DNA of 64,000 nucleotides from Hymenobacter sp. IS2118. Its GTDB lineage: Bacteria > Bacteroidota > Bacteroidia > Cytophagales > Hymenobacteraceae. The position numbers were made by a program, and so were the translations under genes. The notes beneath the pieces are model-generated. The model was not told where the DNA came from. It saw only the letters and a list, made by a program, of their open reading frames with translations, and did no database searches. The stretch lies in the NCBI RefSeq assembly GCF_000715495.1, contig NZ_JNLX01000087.1:1-64000 (forward strand), read 5' to 3'. Shown piece by piece: positions 17,746 through 27,220 of this stretch. The first letter of the stretch is position 1, and each line of letters starts with the position of its first letter.

Positions 17746-18480
17746 CTACGTCCAGCGGCTCAGAAACTGCAGGAACGGCTCCTTGTACTGGTCGCCTACG
17801 GGGATGGTGACGGCCCCAATCTGCACGGTGAGGCGGCGCACGGCCTCAATCTTGTCGAGCGCGACGATGAACGAGCGGTGAATGCGCATGAAGCGCCGGG
17901 CGGGCAGCTTTTCCTCCATCGCCTTCAGGCTCATGAGCGAAAGCAGGGCGCGCGGCGTGCTTTTGAGGTGCACTTTCACGTAGTCCTTCAGGCCCTCCAC
18001 GTACAAAATGTCGCTCAGGGCCACCCGTACCAGCTGGTAATCGGCCTTCAGAAACAGGTACTCCTCTTCGTCGGGAGCGGTGGGCGCGGGGGGGGCGTGC
18101 TGGGCCGTGCGTTCGGCGTAGGCCCGCGCCTTGCCGGCCGCCCGCAAAAACTCCTCGTAGTTAAAGGGTTTCAACAAATAGTCGAGCGCATCGACGCGGT
18201 AGCCATCCACGGCGTACTGGCTGAAAGCGGTGGTGAAGATGACACGGGGCCCGTCGGGGCCCAGCACCCTGGCCAGCTCCAGGCCGGTCAGCTCCTGCAT
18301 CTGAATATCGAGGAAGGCCAGCTCCACGGTGCCGGGGTGCTCGTGCAGGTATTTCAGGGCCTCCACGCCACTCCCAAACCGACCCACCAGCTCCAAAAAC
18401 GGCGTTTTCTGGATGAAAGAAACCACCAGCCCCAGGGCCAGCGGCTCGTCGTCAACGGCAATGCATTTGAGGGAGGTCAT
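17746..18480 (-). CDS. LytTR-family response regulator
   Basis: The 244 residues comprise a receiver domain (1 to about 120: acidic pair in AVDDEP at 10-11, phospho-acceptor D58 in LAFLDIQM, conserved Lys in YLLKPF) and a C-terminal LytTR DNA-binding domain (about 140-240: YLFLKADYQLVRV, ILYVEGLKDYVKVHL, FMRIHRSFIVAL). LytTR regulators bind DNA as transcription factors. The partner is the LytS-type kinase gene just upstream, on the same strand but 236 bases away. That gap is filled by a long inverted repeat and a tetranucleotide microsatellite. The target genes are not evident. Confidence 0.95.
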   Translation of the reverse strand: MTSLKCIAVDDEPLALGLVVSFIQKTPFLELVGRFGSGVEALKYLHEHPGTVELAFLDIQMQELTGLELARVLGPDGPRVIFTTAFSQYAVDGYRVDALDYLLKPFNYEEFLRAAGKARAYAERTAQHAPPAPTAPDEEEYLFLKADYQLVRVALSDILYVEGLKDYVKVHLKSTPRALLSLMSLKAMEEKLPARRFMRIHRSFIVALDKIEAVRRLTVQIGAVTIPVGDQYKEPFLQFLSRWT

Positions 18481-18504
18481 GTGGCGGGGGGGGTTGGGGT
18501 TGGA

Positions 18505-18645
18505 CGTTCACCCCATCCCCTAGCCCCTTCCCCTCCGGGGGAAGGGGAACTAGTTCTAGTCTTATGATAGGCTGTTTTTATACACTAGAGCTAGCTCTAG
18601 TCCCCCTTCCCCCAGAGGGGAAGGGGCTAGGGGATGGGGTGAACG
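18505..18645. repeat. 141-bp near-perfect inverted repeat in the two-component gene gap
   Basis: The left arm 18505-18559 and right arm 18591-18645 are reverse complements at about 52 of 55 positions, around a loop of about 30 bases. Each arm also contains its own smaller C-run/G-run hairpin (CCCCTTCCCCTCCGGGGG type). It would form a very stable stem in mRNA spanning the kinase and regulator genes. Confidence 0.85.
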
Positions 18646-18680
18646 TAACAGACGAGGTTAAAAAGTTACAGACAAAATCA

Positions 18681-18730
18681 CTACCTACCTACCTACCTAC
18701 CTACCTACCTACCTACCTACCTACCTACCT
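18681..18730. repeat. (CTAC)12 tetranucleotide microsatellite
   Basis: Twelve and a half perfect CTAC units cover the last codons and the stop of the kinase gene. On the coding (minus) strand the GTAG repeat contains TAG in every frame, so changes in copy number would not extend the protein by more than a few residues. Confidence 0.95.
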
Positions 18731-19811
18731 CCTCCCCCACCGTCAGGGTGAGGAGAACCAGGAATTCGTTGGTGGGTGTGTGCTCGTCGACTACCAGCGT
18801 GAACCGGCCCGGATACAGCAGGTCGAGGCGGCGGCGGGTGTTCACGAGGCCGATGCCGTTGCTGCCGGCCATGTCGGTGGAGGGCAGGGGCAGCAGGGTG
18901 TTGCGCACCTCCAGCGCCAGCACGTGGGGCGTGGGCTGGCGCAGGGCCACGAAAATAGTGCTGGCCTGGGTGGCGGCCACACCGTGCTTGAAGGCGTTTT
19001 CGAGGAAGGGCAGCAGCAGCATGGGTGCCACGGACACGTCGTGCATGGGCTCGGGCCGCTCGAAGGTGACGGTGACCCGCTCATCGAGCCGGAGCTGCAT
19101 GAGGGTGATGTAGTCTTGCACGAACGCAATTTCCTGGCTCAGCCGGGTGTGGCCGCCGGCGCTGTCGTAGAGCACGTAGCGCATCATGCGCGAGAGGCGG
19201 TGAATGGCGGTGCGCGCCTGCTCGCCGTCGAGCAGCGTGAGGGCGTAGATGTTGTTGAGGGTGTTGAAGAAGAAGTGCGGGTTGATTTGGGCCTTGAGCA
19301 CCGACAGCTCGGAGCTGATGCGCTGCTGCTCCTGCGACTGCCGCAGCTGGGCGTCGAGCTGCCACTTCTGCACCACCGTGATGCTGGTGGCAATGCCCTG
19401 CACCAGCAGCGTGGTGAGCAGGCCCACGAAATCGAACCGCGGGCCGGACGAACGCAACAGTCGGGGCCGGCCCGCTGCTGCCTCAAATGCCTTGTTCATC
19501 AGCTCGGGCAGATTAAGGCCCGCTTCGAGGGCGCGGCTGAACAGCAGCACGCCCAGCGTAGTGCCCACCAGGGCCAGCCCAAACCACCCCGTGCGCCCCT
19601 GAAACAGCAGCCGGGGCACGCTTATTCGGGCCGTGAGGTAGTACGAAGCCACCCAAACCAAAAACATCAGCCCCTGCCGCACCCAAAATTCCGGAGGCAT
19701 CACGAGCCGGCCCGTAAGCGGCTGAATCAGCAGGAAAGTAAGTCCGAACAGTCCCCACACCAGCACGTGCACGAGCGGACTGAGGTAGCGACGGGGCGTG
19801 AGTGGGGGCAT
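18717..19811 (-). CDS. LytS-type sensor histidine kinase (His_kinase family)
   Basis: The start is set at the ATG at 19811 (MPPLTPRRYLSPLVHVL), because the longer frame runs through a dispersed repeat and has no conserved residues there. Four hydrophobic segments lie in the first 140 residues. A short coiled stretch (LDAQLRQSQEQQRISSEL) follows, then the His_kinase domain with phospho-acceptor motif QINPHFFFNTLNNI, and a HATPase_c domain (PFLENAFKHGV; GSNGIGLVNTRRRL). There is no periplasmic sensor domain, so it may sense membrane state or an unknown partner. It pairs with the LytTR regulator downstream. The stop codon lies within a (CTAC)n microsatellite. It is divergent from the pullulanase gene. 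Confidence 0.93.
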   Translation of the reverse strand: MPPLTPRRYLSPLVHVLVWGLFGLTFLLIQPLTGRLVMPPEFWVRQGLMFLVWVASYYLTARISVPRLLFQGRTGWFGLALVGTTLGVLLFSRALEAGLNLPELMNKAFEAAAGRPRLLRSSGPRFDFVGLLTTLLVQGIATSITVVQKWQLDAQLRQSQEQQRISSELSVLKAQINPHFFFNTLNNIYALTLLDGEQARTAIHRLSRMMRYVLYDSAGGHTRLSQEIAFVQDYITLMQLRLDERVTVTFERPEPMHDVSVAPMLLLPFLENAFKHGVAATQASTIFVALRQPTPHVLALEVRNTLLPLPSTDMAGSNGIGLVNTRRRLDLLYPGRFTLVVDEHTPTNEFLVLLTLTVGEEVGR

Positions 19812-19938
19812 AGGCAGGCGGGAATTCCGAACAAACTTAGCGACTGCCAAGAGCCGCAACCGCCGCAAACCGATTGCCGGGGGAATTGTATCGACGGCGG
19901 GCCGCGTTTCATCGGCCGGGCGGCGACTGGGTGTTGCC

Positions 19939-19968
19939 GTCAACTGACAACTAACAACCAGCAACTAG
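19939..19968. repeat. CAACTGACAACTAACAACC dispersed repeat
   Basis: It sits in the divergent gap between kinase and pullulanase genes. Related copies are found at 56731-56795 (as an inverted pair) and 57675-57688. Confidence 0.5.
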
Positions 19969-19977
19969 CTTGCACCC

Positions 19978-21972
19978 ATGACCCGCCCCTTCCTGCTACT
20001 ACTTGTGCTGCTTTCCGCTGCTTTGGCCGCTCCGGCCCAGTCCCTCCCCGATTTCGCCAGCTACCCCGTGTACCACGGCCCCGACCTGGGCCTGACCTGG
20101 CGTGGGGGCCGGGCCACCCTGCGCGTGTGGGCCCCCACCGCCGACGCGCTGCGGCTGCGCCTCTACGTTGCCGGCACCGGCGGCATCCCCACCGCCGACT
20201 ATGCCATGACCAAAGCCCAGGCCGGCACCTGGACCTACGCCCTGCCGGCCGGCACCACCGGCTTTTACTCAGTGCAAGCCACCATCAAAGGCAAGCAAAT
20301 GGCCGAAGTAGTGGACCCCTACGCCCACGCCGTGGGTTTGAACGGCCTACGCGGCGCCGTGCTCAACCCCGCGCTGGCGGCCCCACCCGCCTGGGCCGAC
20401 GACCGGCGGCCGGCCCTCAAGCAGGCTACGGACATCGTGATTGGCGAAATGCACATCCGCGACCTGAGCATGCACCCGCAGTCGGGTATTCGGGCCAAGG
20501 GTAAGTACCTGGGGGTGGCACAGGTGGGCACCCGCGGCCCCGGCGGCGTGGCCACCGGCCTGGAGCACCTCGTGGAGCTGGGCCTGACCCACGTACACCT
20601 GCTGCCCACCAACGACTTCGCGAGCATCGACGAAGCCGCGCCTGCCAGTGCCAACCGCTACAACTGGGGCTACGACCCGCTGAACTACTCCGTGCCCGAA
20701 GGCACCTACGCCACCGACGCCGCCGACCCGGCCGCCCGCATCCGCGAGTTCAAGCAGATGGTGGGCAACCTGCACGGCCAGGGCCTGCGCGTGGTGCTCG
20801 ACGTGGTGTATAACCACACCGCCGATGCCGCCCGCAGCAGCTTCGAGCAGCTGGTGCCCGGCTACTACTACCGCCACCGGCCCGATGGCACGCTCTCCGA
20901 CGCGGCCGCCTGCGGCAACGAAGTAGCCTCGGAGCGGCCGATGGTGCGCAAGCTCATCGTGGAATCGGTGGCGCACTGGGCGCGGGAATACCACGCCGAC
21001 GGCTTCCGCTTCGACCTCATGGGCATTATCGATATGGAGACGATGCGCGCCGTGCGCGTGGCCCTCGACCTGCAGGACCACAGCATTTTCGTGTACGGCG
21101 AAGGCTGGACCGCCGGCCCCTCGCCCCTGCCCGAAGCCCGCCGCGCCGTGAAGGCCAACGTGGGCCGGCTGCCGCGCATCGCGGCCTTCGGCGACGAGCT
21201 GCGCGATGGCGTGAAGGGCCACTACGCCCGCCAGAACGAGCCGGGCTTCGCCAGCGGCCACCCCGGCCTGGAGGAGAGCGTGAAGTTTGGCATCGTGACC
21301 GCCACCCAGCACCCGCAGCTCGATTACAGCAAAGTAAATTATTCGCAGGCACCCTGGGCCACTGCTCCGGCCCAGGCCATCAACTACGTGGCCTGCCACG
21401 ACGACCGGGTGCTCTGGGACAAGCTCGTGGTGGCCAACCCCGGCGCCTCGGAAGCCGAATTGATTCGGATGGATTTGCTCAGCAACACCATCGTATTCAC
21501 GTCGCAGGGCGTGCCGTTTTTGCCGGTCGGCGACGAGTTTTTGCGCACCAAGGGCGGCTCGCACAACTCCTACAACCAGCCCGACAGCGTGAACCAGCTG
21601 GACTGGGGCCGCAAGGCCAAATACCAATCGGTGTATGATTTCTACCGCCGCCTCATTGCCCTGCGCCGGGCACACCCCGCGTTTCGGCTGCCCACCACGG
21701 CGCAGGTGCAGCGGCACCTCGAATTTCTGCCCGACGTGCCCGCCGGAGCCATTGCCTACCGCCTGAAAGACCACGCCGGCGGCGACGCCTGGCAGAACAT
21801 CGTGGTGATTTTCAACGGCAACCGCACCGCCGTAAACGTGCCCGTTCCCGACGGCAAATACACGCTGGTCCTCAGCGGCGACCAGCTCAATGAGCGAGGC
21901 ATCGGCAAGGTGGAGCAAAGCGGCGCGGCCCTGCTCGTTCCCGCCAGCTCCGCCATGATTTTGGTGCAATGA
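19978..21972 (+). CDS. pulA: Type I pullulanase (secreted GH13 debranching enzyme)
   Basis: The 664-residue enzyme would hydrolyse alpha-1,6 links in pullulan, glycogen or starch. A signal peptide (MTRPFLLLLVLLSAALAAPAQ) is followed by a CBM48-like beta sandwich (ATLRVWAPTADALRLRLY) and the GH13 barrel. The type I pullulanase signature YNWGYDPLNYSVPEG is present. Predicted catalytic residues are nucleophile D346 (GFRFDLMG), acid/base E375 (VYGEGW) and D475 in ACHDDRVLWDK, where the usual N after HD is D. A C-terminal beta domain closes the protein. The stop overlaps the start of the next gene by 4 bases (ATGA), which implies translational coupling. Confidence 0.93.
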   Translation: MTRPFLLLLVLLSAALAAPAQSLPDFASYPVYHGPDLGLTWRGGRATLRVWAPTADALRLRLYVAGTGGIPTADYAMTKAQAGTWTYALPAGTTGFYSVQATIKGKQMAEVVDPYAHAVGLNGLRGAVLNPALAAPPAWADDRRPALKQATDIVIGEMHIRDLSMHPQSGIRAKGKYLGVAQVGTRGPGGVATGLEHLVELGLTHVHLLPTNDFASIDEAAPASANRYNWGYDPLNYSVPEGTYATDAADPAARIREFKQMVGNLHGQGLRVVLDVVYNHTADAARSSFEQLVPGYYYRHRPDGTLSDAAACGNEVASERPMVRKLIVESVAHWAREYHADGFRFDLMGIIDMETMRAVRVALDLQDHSIFVYGEGWTAGPSPLPEARRAVKANVGRLPRIAAFGDELRDGVKGHYARQNEPGFASGHPGLEESVKFGIVTATQHPQLDYSKVNYSQAPWATAPAQAINYVACHDDRVLWDKLVVANPGASEAELIRMDLLSNTIVFTSQGVPFLPVGDEFLRTKGGSHNSYNQPDSVNQLDWGRKAKYQSVYDFYRRLIALRRAHPAFRLPTTAQVQRHLEFLPDVPAGAIAYRLKDHAGGDAWQNIVVIFNGNRTAVNVPVPDGKYTLVLSGDQLNERGIGKVEQSGAALLVPASSAMILVQ

Positions 21973-22937
21973 AGCGGTTCAAGCAGCTTGGTGGTTTGTG
22001 GTTTGCTATCCTGAGTGCAGGAATTACCGGTCTGGGCGCATGCACGGGCATTCGCCGGGCCGAAGACGTGCAGCTGATTACCACCGACCTGGATAATTTC
22101 TGGGCGGCGTATCCGGCCGTGTTGTCGGACACGGCCAACGCGGCGGCGGTATTCGAGCAACGCTATTTTGCGCCCGGCTCGCCGGGGCTGCGCGAATACT
22201 ACGAAAACCGCTACCAGAGCCAGCCGCTCCGCTTCGCCCGCGCCGTTACGCAGCACCCGCGCTTCTACTCCTCGGCCCGGCCCACGATGCTGGCCATAGC
22301 GGCGCAAAAGCCGCAGATTCTGGCGGCGTTCCGACGCTTACAGGCGCTTTATCCGCCCGTTCGTTTCAACAATATTTATTTTCTGGTGGGCGGTTTTCGC
22401 GGTAGTACCGCGCAACGCGAAGGGTTGCTAATCGGGGTTGAATACCTCGTCGTAGGCCCTGATGTCGACACTTCCGAACTAACCTTGGTGCAGCGGAATC
22501 GGTGCGCGCCGGTCACGGCCGTGCCCGCGATGGTGACGCATGAGATGATTCACAATACCCAGCAACCAGCCGATGGCACCCTGCTAAGCGCGGCCATTCG
22601 TGAGGGCATGGGCGATTTCGTGGCCGAGCTGGTAACCGGCATACCCGGCACCAACGCGCGGCTGCACCCCTACGGGCAAGCGCACGAGCGGGAGCTATGG
22701 CAGACTTTCCGGCAGCAAATGCACGGCCGCAACACCGATAACTGGCTCGCCAACCCGCAGCAGGAAACCGCCCAAAAGCCCTGCGACCTGGGCTATTACG
22801 TGGGCTACAAAATTTGCCAGGCCTACTACAACAAGGCCGTGGACAAGCAGCAGGCAGTAGCCGATATGCTGACCACCAAAGATTTCAACGGCTTTTTGGC
22901 GCAGAGTGCGTACGGCACGCAATGGGTGGCGCGGTAG
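21969..22937 (+). CDS. DUF2268-like zinc metalloprotease lipoprotein
   Basis: The 322-residue protein begins with a lipoprotein signal (hydrophobic stretch ending ITGLGAC; cysteine at about 25). The key motif is VTHEMIHNTQQ, an HExxH zinc site. A later REGMGDFVAEL could supply the third ligand, as in DUF2268-type predicted Zn-dependent proteases. Protease activity is inferred from the motif only. Its ATG overlaps the pullulanase stop, so the two are probably co-translated. Whether they share a pathway is unclear. Confidence 0.75.
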   Translation: MKRFKQLGGLWFAILSAGITGLGACTGIRRAEDVQLITTDLDNFWAAYPAVLSDTANAAAVFEQRYFAPGSPGLREYYENRYQSQPLRFARAVTQHPRFYSSARPTMLAIAAQKPQILAAFRRLQALYPPVRFNNIYFLVGGFRGSTAQREGLLIGVEYLVVGPDVDTSELTLVQRNRCAPVTAVPAMVTHEMIHNTQQPADGTLLSAAIREGMGDFVAELVTGIPGTNARLHPYGQAHERELWQTFRQQMHGRNTDNWLANPQQETAQKPCDLGYYVGYKICQAYYNKAVDKQQAVADMLTTKDFNGFLAQSAYGTQWVAR

Positions 22938-23089
22938 GTTTGCGGCCCAGGTTAGGCCGGCGCCGTAAGCATCATACCGCTTGGCAGGAGTTTCCGCGCT
23001 TTCCGGCTGTTTGCGGGCGGCGGCCGTAAACCCGGTGGCAGGGGCCGCCACCTTTCGCGGCCTTTCGCATCATCCCGATACCATTTATT

Positions 23090-23800
23090 ATGTCGACCAC
23101 CGAGCCTAAATTCACCGTTGAGCGTTTGTCCTTCACTTCGTTAACTGAGCTGCCCAACTCCTGGCAGAACTCGGACTACAAAGAGCTGCTGAAGAAGATG
23201 AACTACGAGAACCCGGACGCCATCAGCGAAGCCGAGCTGAAGGACATGTGCCTGATGTCGTTCACTGATATGGAGCCGCGCGAGGCCGCCGAAATCGTGC
23301 TGGGCTACTTGTTTCCGGAGCAGCTGAACGCCGGCCAGATTGAGAACCTCTCGCATCAGATGCTGACGGAAAAGCTATGGGAAGAAAACCCCGAGCTGCC
23401 GCTGCACGAAGGCTTCTACAAAGCCACGCAACTGCTGCACACCGCGTTCAACGGCACTTTTCCCCGCACCCAGGCCGTGGAGTTTCAGGTGAAATGCACC
23501 GCCGAGAACGCCGAAGACCTCGCCCTGTTTGCCGAGGCGCCCGAAGCCCCGCTCCTACGCCTGCTGGCCCAGGGCCTGCCCGATAGCGCGCTGCTCAACC
23601 GGCTGTTTTCGACCCACCTGGCCGGCACCGAATTCGAGGAAGCCAAGTCGATAATCTGGGAGTTGAAAACGGTTGAAAAGACCGATTCTTCTCTCACTTT
23701 CGACGTCACCAGCTCTACCAGCTGGCTGGAAGAATTCAAGTACGCCGATACCTACGAGGCTACTACGCACGCCGACGCAGTAGTGGAAACAGAGGAGTAA
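23090..23800 (+). CDS. Hypothetical acidic cytoplasmic protein (236 residues)
   Basis: I do not recognise a family. There is no signal peptide or membrane segment. The protein is rich in Glu and Leu, mostly helical in the first 120 residues (DYKELLKKMNYENPDAI, EAELKDMCLMSFTDMEPREAAEIVLGYLF), and more beta-like near the end. The codon use and ATG context look genuine. It stands alone between the DUF2268-like and AsmA-like genes and is followed by a clear hairpin, so it is probably monocistronic. Confidence 0.75.
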   Translation: MSTTEPKFTVERLSFTSLTELPNSWQNSDYKELLKKMNYENPDAISEAELKDMCLMSFTDMEPREAAEIVLGYLFPEQLNAGQIENLSHQMLTEKLWEENPELPLHEGFYKATQLLHTAFNGTFPRTQAVEFQVKCTAENAEDLALFAEAPEAPLLRLLAQGLPDSALLNRLFSTHLAGTEFEEAKSIIWELKTVEKTDSSLTFDVTSSTSWLEEFKYADTYEATTHADAVVETEE

Positions 23801-23808
23801 ACGCCTTT

Positions 23809-23850
23809 CCGCCAGCAGCGGCCTCTTCGGGAGGACACTGCTGGCGGCTT
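23809..23850 (+). terminator. Hairpin terminator after the 236-residue gene
   Basis: CCGCCAGCAG (23809-23818) pairs perfectly with CTGCTGGCGG (23838-23847). A moderately T-rich stretch follows. Confidence 0.7.
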
Positions 23851-23929
23851 ATTTAGGAGCGGTACAACTACCTTCCGTTAATTTGGTGTTGCTGGTGCGT
23901 GCCGGCGCCCTGGCCCGCGGCTTATTGCT

Positions 23930-26900
23930 ATGAAATCATTCCCTGTCCGTCGGCTCCTGGCTTCGCTGCTGCTGCTTGGGGTGCTGGGAGCTGGGATGGC
24001 AGTGTGGCTGCTGGGCACCGAATACGCCCGCAAACGCCTGGCCCAGGCCGTGCGCGAAGGCCTGACGCACGATTCGGAGCTGGTGGTTGGGCCTTTTGAG
24101 GTTGACTTTTCGCCGTGGCGCGACTTCCCCTACCTCACCGCCTCCCTGCACCACCTCAGCCTGACGGATACCGCCTACCAGCAGCAGGTGCCCGTGCTGC
24201 GCATTGCCCGGGCCGACCTGCGCCTGCATTGGGCCGGCTTATTACGGGGCCAGGCCCACGTGACCCGGTTGGTGGTGAGCGACGTTGATTTCCGGGAACG
24301 AGTGGACTCGCTGGGGCATTCCTGGGGCCTGCGGGGCAAGCGCCGCAAGGGCACCGGGAAGGCGCCCACCCTCAACCTGGAGCTGGACCAGCTGCTCGTC
24401 AACAACTTCCGCATGAGTGCGCACAACGCCTATTCGCGCAGCGAGTTCGGGGCGGAAGTGCGGCAGGCACGCCTCACGGCCCGGCTCAGGGGCGGCGTGC
24501 TCCAGGTGGCCGGCACCCTGAAGGGGCAGCTGAGCTACCTGCGCACCCGCACCGGCTCCTTGTTTGAGCAGGAGCCGGTGCAGGCCTGGGTGAACTACCA
24601 ATACACGTTTGCAAAGCGTGAGGGCCGGCTCTGGAACACCCGCGCCACCCTCAACGAAGACACCATTCAGGTGAGCGGCACCCACCGCGTGGACCCCAGC
24701 CAGCCGGTGGGCACCCTGCTCAAGCTGAAGTTTGTGGGCAACCAGCCCCTGACCGACGTGCTGCACGCGGCCCTACCCCCGCGCCTGGAGCCGTACCTGA
24801 CGGGTGCTACCAGCCCCAGCCACGCCCACATCCAATACACCATCACGGGGCTCAGCGGGCCCACCATCACGCCGCGCAACGTCCTCACCTTTTCGCTGCG
24901 CAACGGCCGCCTGCAATGGCCTGACGCCACCCAGCGCATCAGCCGCTGGGACCTGCAAGGCACCTACGACAACGGGCCGGCCCACAATCCCACCTCTACC
25001 GCCCTGACCCTGCAGCGCTGCCGAATCTATTCGCCCGCAGGACAGCTCGACGCCGCAATCAGTATTCGGGACTTTACCCGGCCCTTTGTGGAAGGCCACG
25101 TGCGGGGACAAACGGAACTCGGGGAGCTGGCCGCTGTGGTGGTACCGGGCCGCTGGCAGGCCCGCCAGGGTACCGCCGATATTGACGTGCGGCTGCGCGG
25201 GCGGCTGCCGCCGCTGGCCGGCCGGCTCAACCCCCGCCCCCTGCGCCGCAATATGTCGGTGCGTGGCAGCGTCACGCTGCGCCACGCCTCGTTTGTGGTG
25301 CCGGTGCGCGGCGCCGATATTTCGGGCCTCAACGTGCGAGTGGGCCTGCAGGACAGCGTGTGGCGCCTTTCGAACGCTTCGGGGGTGCTGAATGGCATGA
25401 CGTTCCGGGCCACGGCGGTGACCACCAATTTGTATGACTACCTGGGGGGGCTGCAACCCAGCGCCCGCATAGCCGGCACTTTTACGGTGGATGAGCTGCG
25501 CATTGACCGCCTGCGGGCGTTGCTGCGGCCGGTGGCCCAGACCAACCGGGCCGGGTTTTCGCCCACCAGCCTGCCCAAGCCCAGCCGCGCCCCGCGCGAC
25601 CGAGCGCAGCTGGCCGCCACGCTGGGCAGCGAATTGCTTCCCGCTGGCCTGCTGCTCGATGTGGACCTGCGTTGCCAGCGCTTGATACTGGCCAGCGATA
25701 CCCTCAACCAACTGGCCGTGACGGTGCGGCACGACGGCCAGCGCGTGCAGCTCCTCAACCTGGCCGGCCGCGTGTGGAACGGCGACGTGCGCGGCAACGT
25801 GGAATGGCCCACCGACTCTACCAACCAGGTAGCGCCCGTGCAGTACCGGCTGGGCGTGCACTTTGCCACCCTCAACTACCAGCAGTTTCTGGCCCGCCTG
25901 GCCCGGCCCGACGCCAAAGCGACGCCGCCCACCAAGGCCAAAGGTGCCGCCATTCCGGCCTTGCGCGACCTGCTGCTGGCGGCCAACGGGCAGCTTAGCC
26001 TCGATATTGACCGCCTGGTGTTTCCCGGCAATGAAAGCATCGCGCAGGTGCGCCTGCGGACAAAAAAAACCGGCGGCCTGCTGCAGGTTCCTTTCCTGCG
26101 CTTCCAAACGCCCGGCGGCGGCCAGGGCGAGGCCACCGCCACCGCGCAGCTGGACGGGATGCACCTGCTGGCGGCCGATGCCGATGTGACTCTGCGCTAC
26201 AAGTCGCTGGACGTGCAACGGCTGCTTGGCATCGTGGCCAGCCTCACCGCCCCCGCCCAACCGGGCACTTCGGGCCTGAGCCTGGCGCGGGCCACGCGCC
26301 GCGCCACCCGCCGCGCCCTCCGCCAACAAACCCAGCCCGACCCTTCCCTGCTCACCAATGGGGTGCTGAGCGCGGTGCTGCGCGTGGAGGCCGACGAGGT
26401 ACGCTACGCCGATGTCAGGGGCCGCGGGCTGCGGCTGGTATCGCGCCTGCTTGAGGGCGAGGCGCGGCTGGACCAGTGCACCTTCAATGCCTTGGGGGGC
26501 CGCATCGGCCTGCGCGGCCTGATGGTGAGTACGCCCGACCGCGCCCATCACCCAACGCAGGCGCAGGTTTCCTTCGAGGATATTCAACTGCCCGCGCTGT
26601 TTGCCACGGCCACCGACATGGGCCTGAGCGTGCTGGATGGCGCCAGCATTCGGGGCACGGTGCGGGGCGAAGCCGACCTGCGCACGGACCTTGGCGCGAC
26701 TTTTCTACCCGATTTAATGCAAACCACGGCCTACCTGAAAACCAATTTGCAGGACCTGGAGCTATTGAATGTGGAGCCGCTGATGGAGGCCCTCAAATTC
26801 ATACGGGAGGAGCGCACCCGCCACCTGGTCTTTGAGCCCGTGCGCAGCGAGTTCATCCTAATCAACAACCAGCTGCTTATCCCGGACCTGCGCCTGAACA

Positions 26901-27220
26901 GCAACCTCAGCAGCCTGAACGTGAGTGGCCGCTACGTTCTCCGGGGTCCTACCAGTCTTTTCATTGGCCTCAAGCCCCTGCAAGCCCTGTTTGGCAATAA
27001 CGACAAGCGCGTCGAACGCATCCAGGACGGCGAGCCAAAGCGCAACGCCAACCGCAAGCTCACCTACATCAACCTGCACCGCGCCGCGCCGGGCGACAAG
27101 TTCAAGGTGCGGTTTTTTCAGAAGGAAGAGCAGCGCCGTGAACAAGCCACGCTCCAGCAGGAATACCGCGACTTTCTCCTCACCCAACGCCTGGACACCA
27201 CTCTACGCGTACTACGCTAA
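23930..27220 (+). CDS. AsmA-like envelope protein (1,096 residues)
   Basis: An N-terminal signal anchor (FPVRRLLASLLLLGVLGAGMAVWLLG) is followed by a long beta-rich region that matches the AsmA pattern at the start (KRLAQAVREGLTHDSELVVGPFEVDFSPWRDFPYLTASL trimmed here to its ends, about residues 35-75) and near the C-terminus (LNSNLSSLNVSGRYVLRG, then LRKL-type strands). In this superfamily, long beta-groove proteins anchored in the inner membrane are thought to affect lipid transport to the outer membrane. That role here is inferred from family membership. It is monocistronic. A degraded intergenic repeat follows it. Confidence 0.8.
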   Translation: MKSFPVRRLLASLLLLGVLGAGMAVWLLGTEYARKRLAQAVREGLTHDSELVVGPFEVDFSPWRDFPYLTASLHHLSLTDTAYQQQVPVLRIARADLRLHWAGLLRGQAHVTRLVVSDVDFRERVDSLGHSWGLRGKRRKGTGKAPTLNLELDQLLVNNFRMSAHNAYSRSEFGAEVRQARLTARLRGGVLQVAGTLKGQLSYLRTRTGSLFEQEPVQAWVNYQYTFAKREGRLWNTRATLNEDTIQVSGTHRVDPSQPVGTLLKLKFVGNQPLTDVLHAALPPRLEPYLTGATSPSHAHIQYTITGLSGPTITPRNVLTFSLRNGRLQWPDATQRISRWDLQGTYDNGPAHNPTSTALTLQRCRIYSPAGQLDAAISIRDFTRPFVEGHVRGQTELGELAAVVVPGRWQARQGTADIDVRLRGRLPPLAGRLNPRPLRRNMSVRGSVTLRHASFVVPVRGADISGLNVRVGLQDSVWRLSNASGVLNGMTFRATAVTTNLYDYLGGLQPSARIAGTFTVDELRIDRLRALLRPVAQTNRAGFSPTSLPKPSRAPRDRAQLAATLGSELLPAGLLLDVDLRCQRLILASDTLNQLAVTVRHDGQRVQLLNLAGRVWNGDVRGNVEWPTDSTNQVAPVQYRLGVHFATLNYQQFLARLARPDAKATPPTKAKGAAIPALRDLLLAANGQLSLDIDRLVFPGNESIAQVRLRTKKTGGLLQVPFLRFQTPGGGQGEATATAQLDGMHLLAADADVTLRYKSLDVQRLLGIVASLTAPAQPGTSGLSLARATRRATRRALRQQTQPDPSLLTNGVLSAVLRVEADEVRYADVRGRGLRLVSRLLEGEARLDQCTFNALGGRIGLRGLMVSTPDRAHHPTQAQVSFEDIQLPALFATATDMGLSVLDGASIRGTVRGEADLRTDLGATFLPDLMQTTAYLKTNLQDLELLNVEPLMEALKFIREERTRHLVFEPVRSEFILINNQLLIPDLRLNSNLSSLNVSGRYVLRGPTSLFIGLKPLQALFGNNDKRVERIQDGEPKRNANRKLTYINLHRAAPGDKFKVRFFQKEEQRREQATLQQEYRDFLLTQRLDTTLRVLR

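Noticed and set aside
17480..17810. Two overlapping short plus-strand frames in the gap after the giant T9SS gene
   Set aside because: Arg/Gly/Pro-rich, no signal or domain, and they run into the terminator and the response-regulator gene.
18564..20504. 646-codon plus-strand frame across the kinase gene and pullulanase start
   Set aside because: It runs through the hairpin, microsatellite, antisense kinase and a wrong frame of pullulanase; no domain is seen.
24773..26587. 604-codon antisense frame opposite the AsmA-like gene
   Set aside because: It is a high-GC shadow: Gly/Ala/His/Gln-rich composition, no domain, and the plus-strand gene is clearly real.
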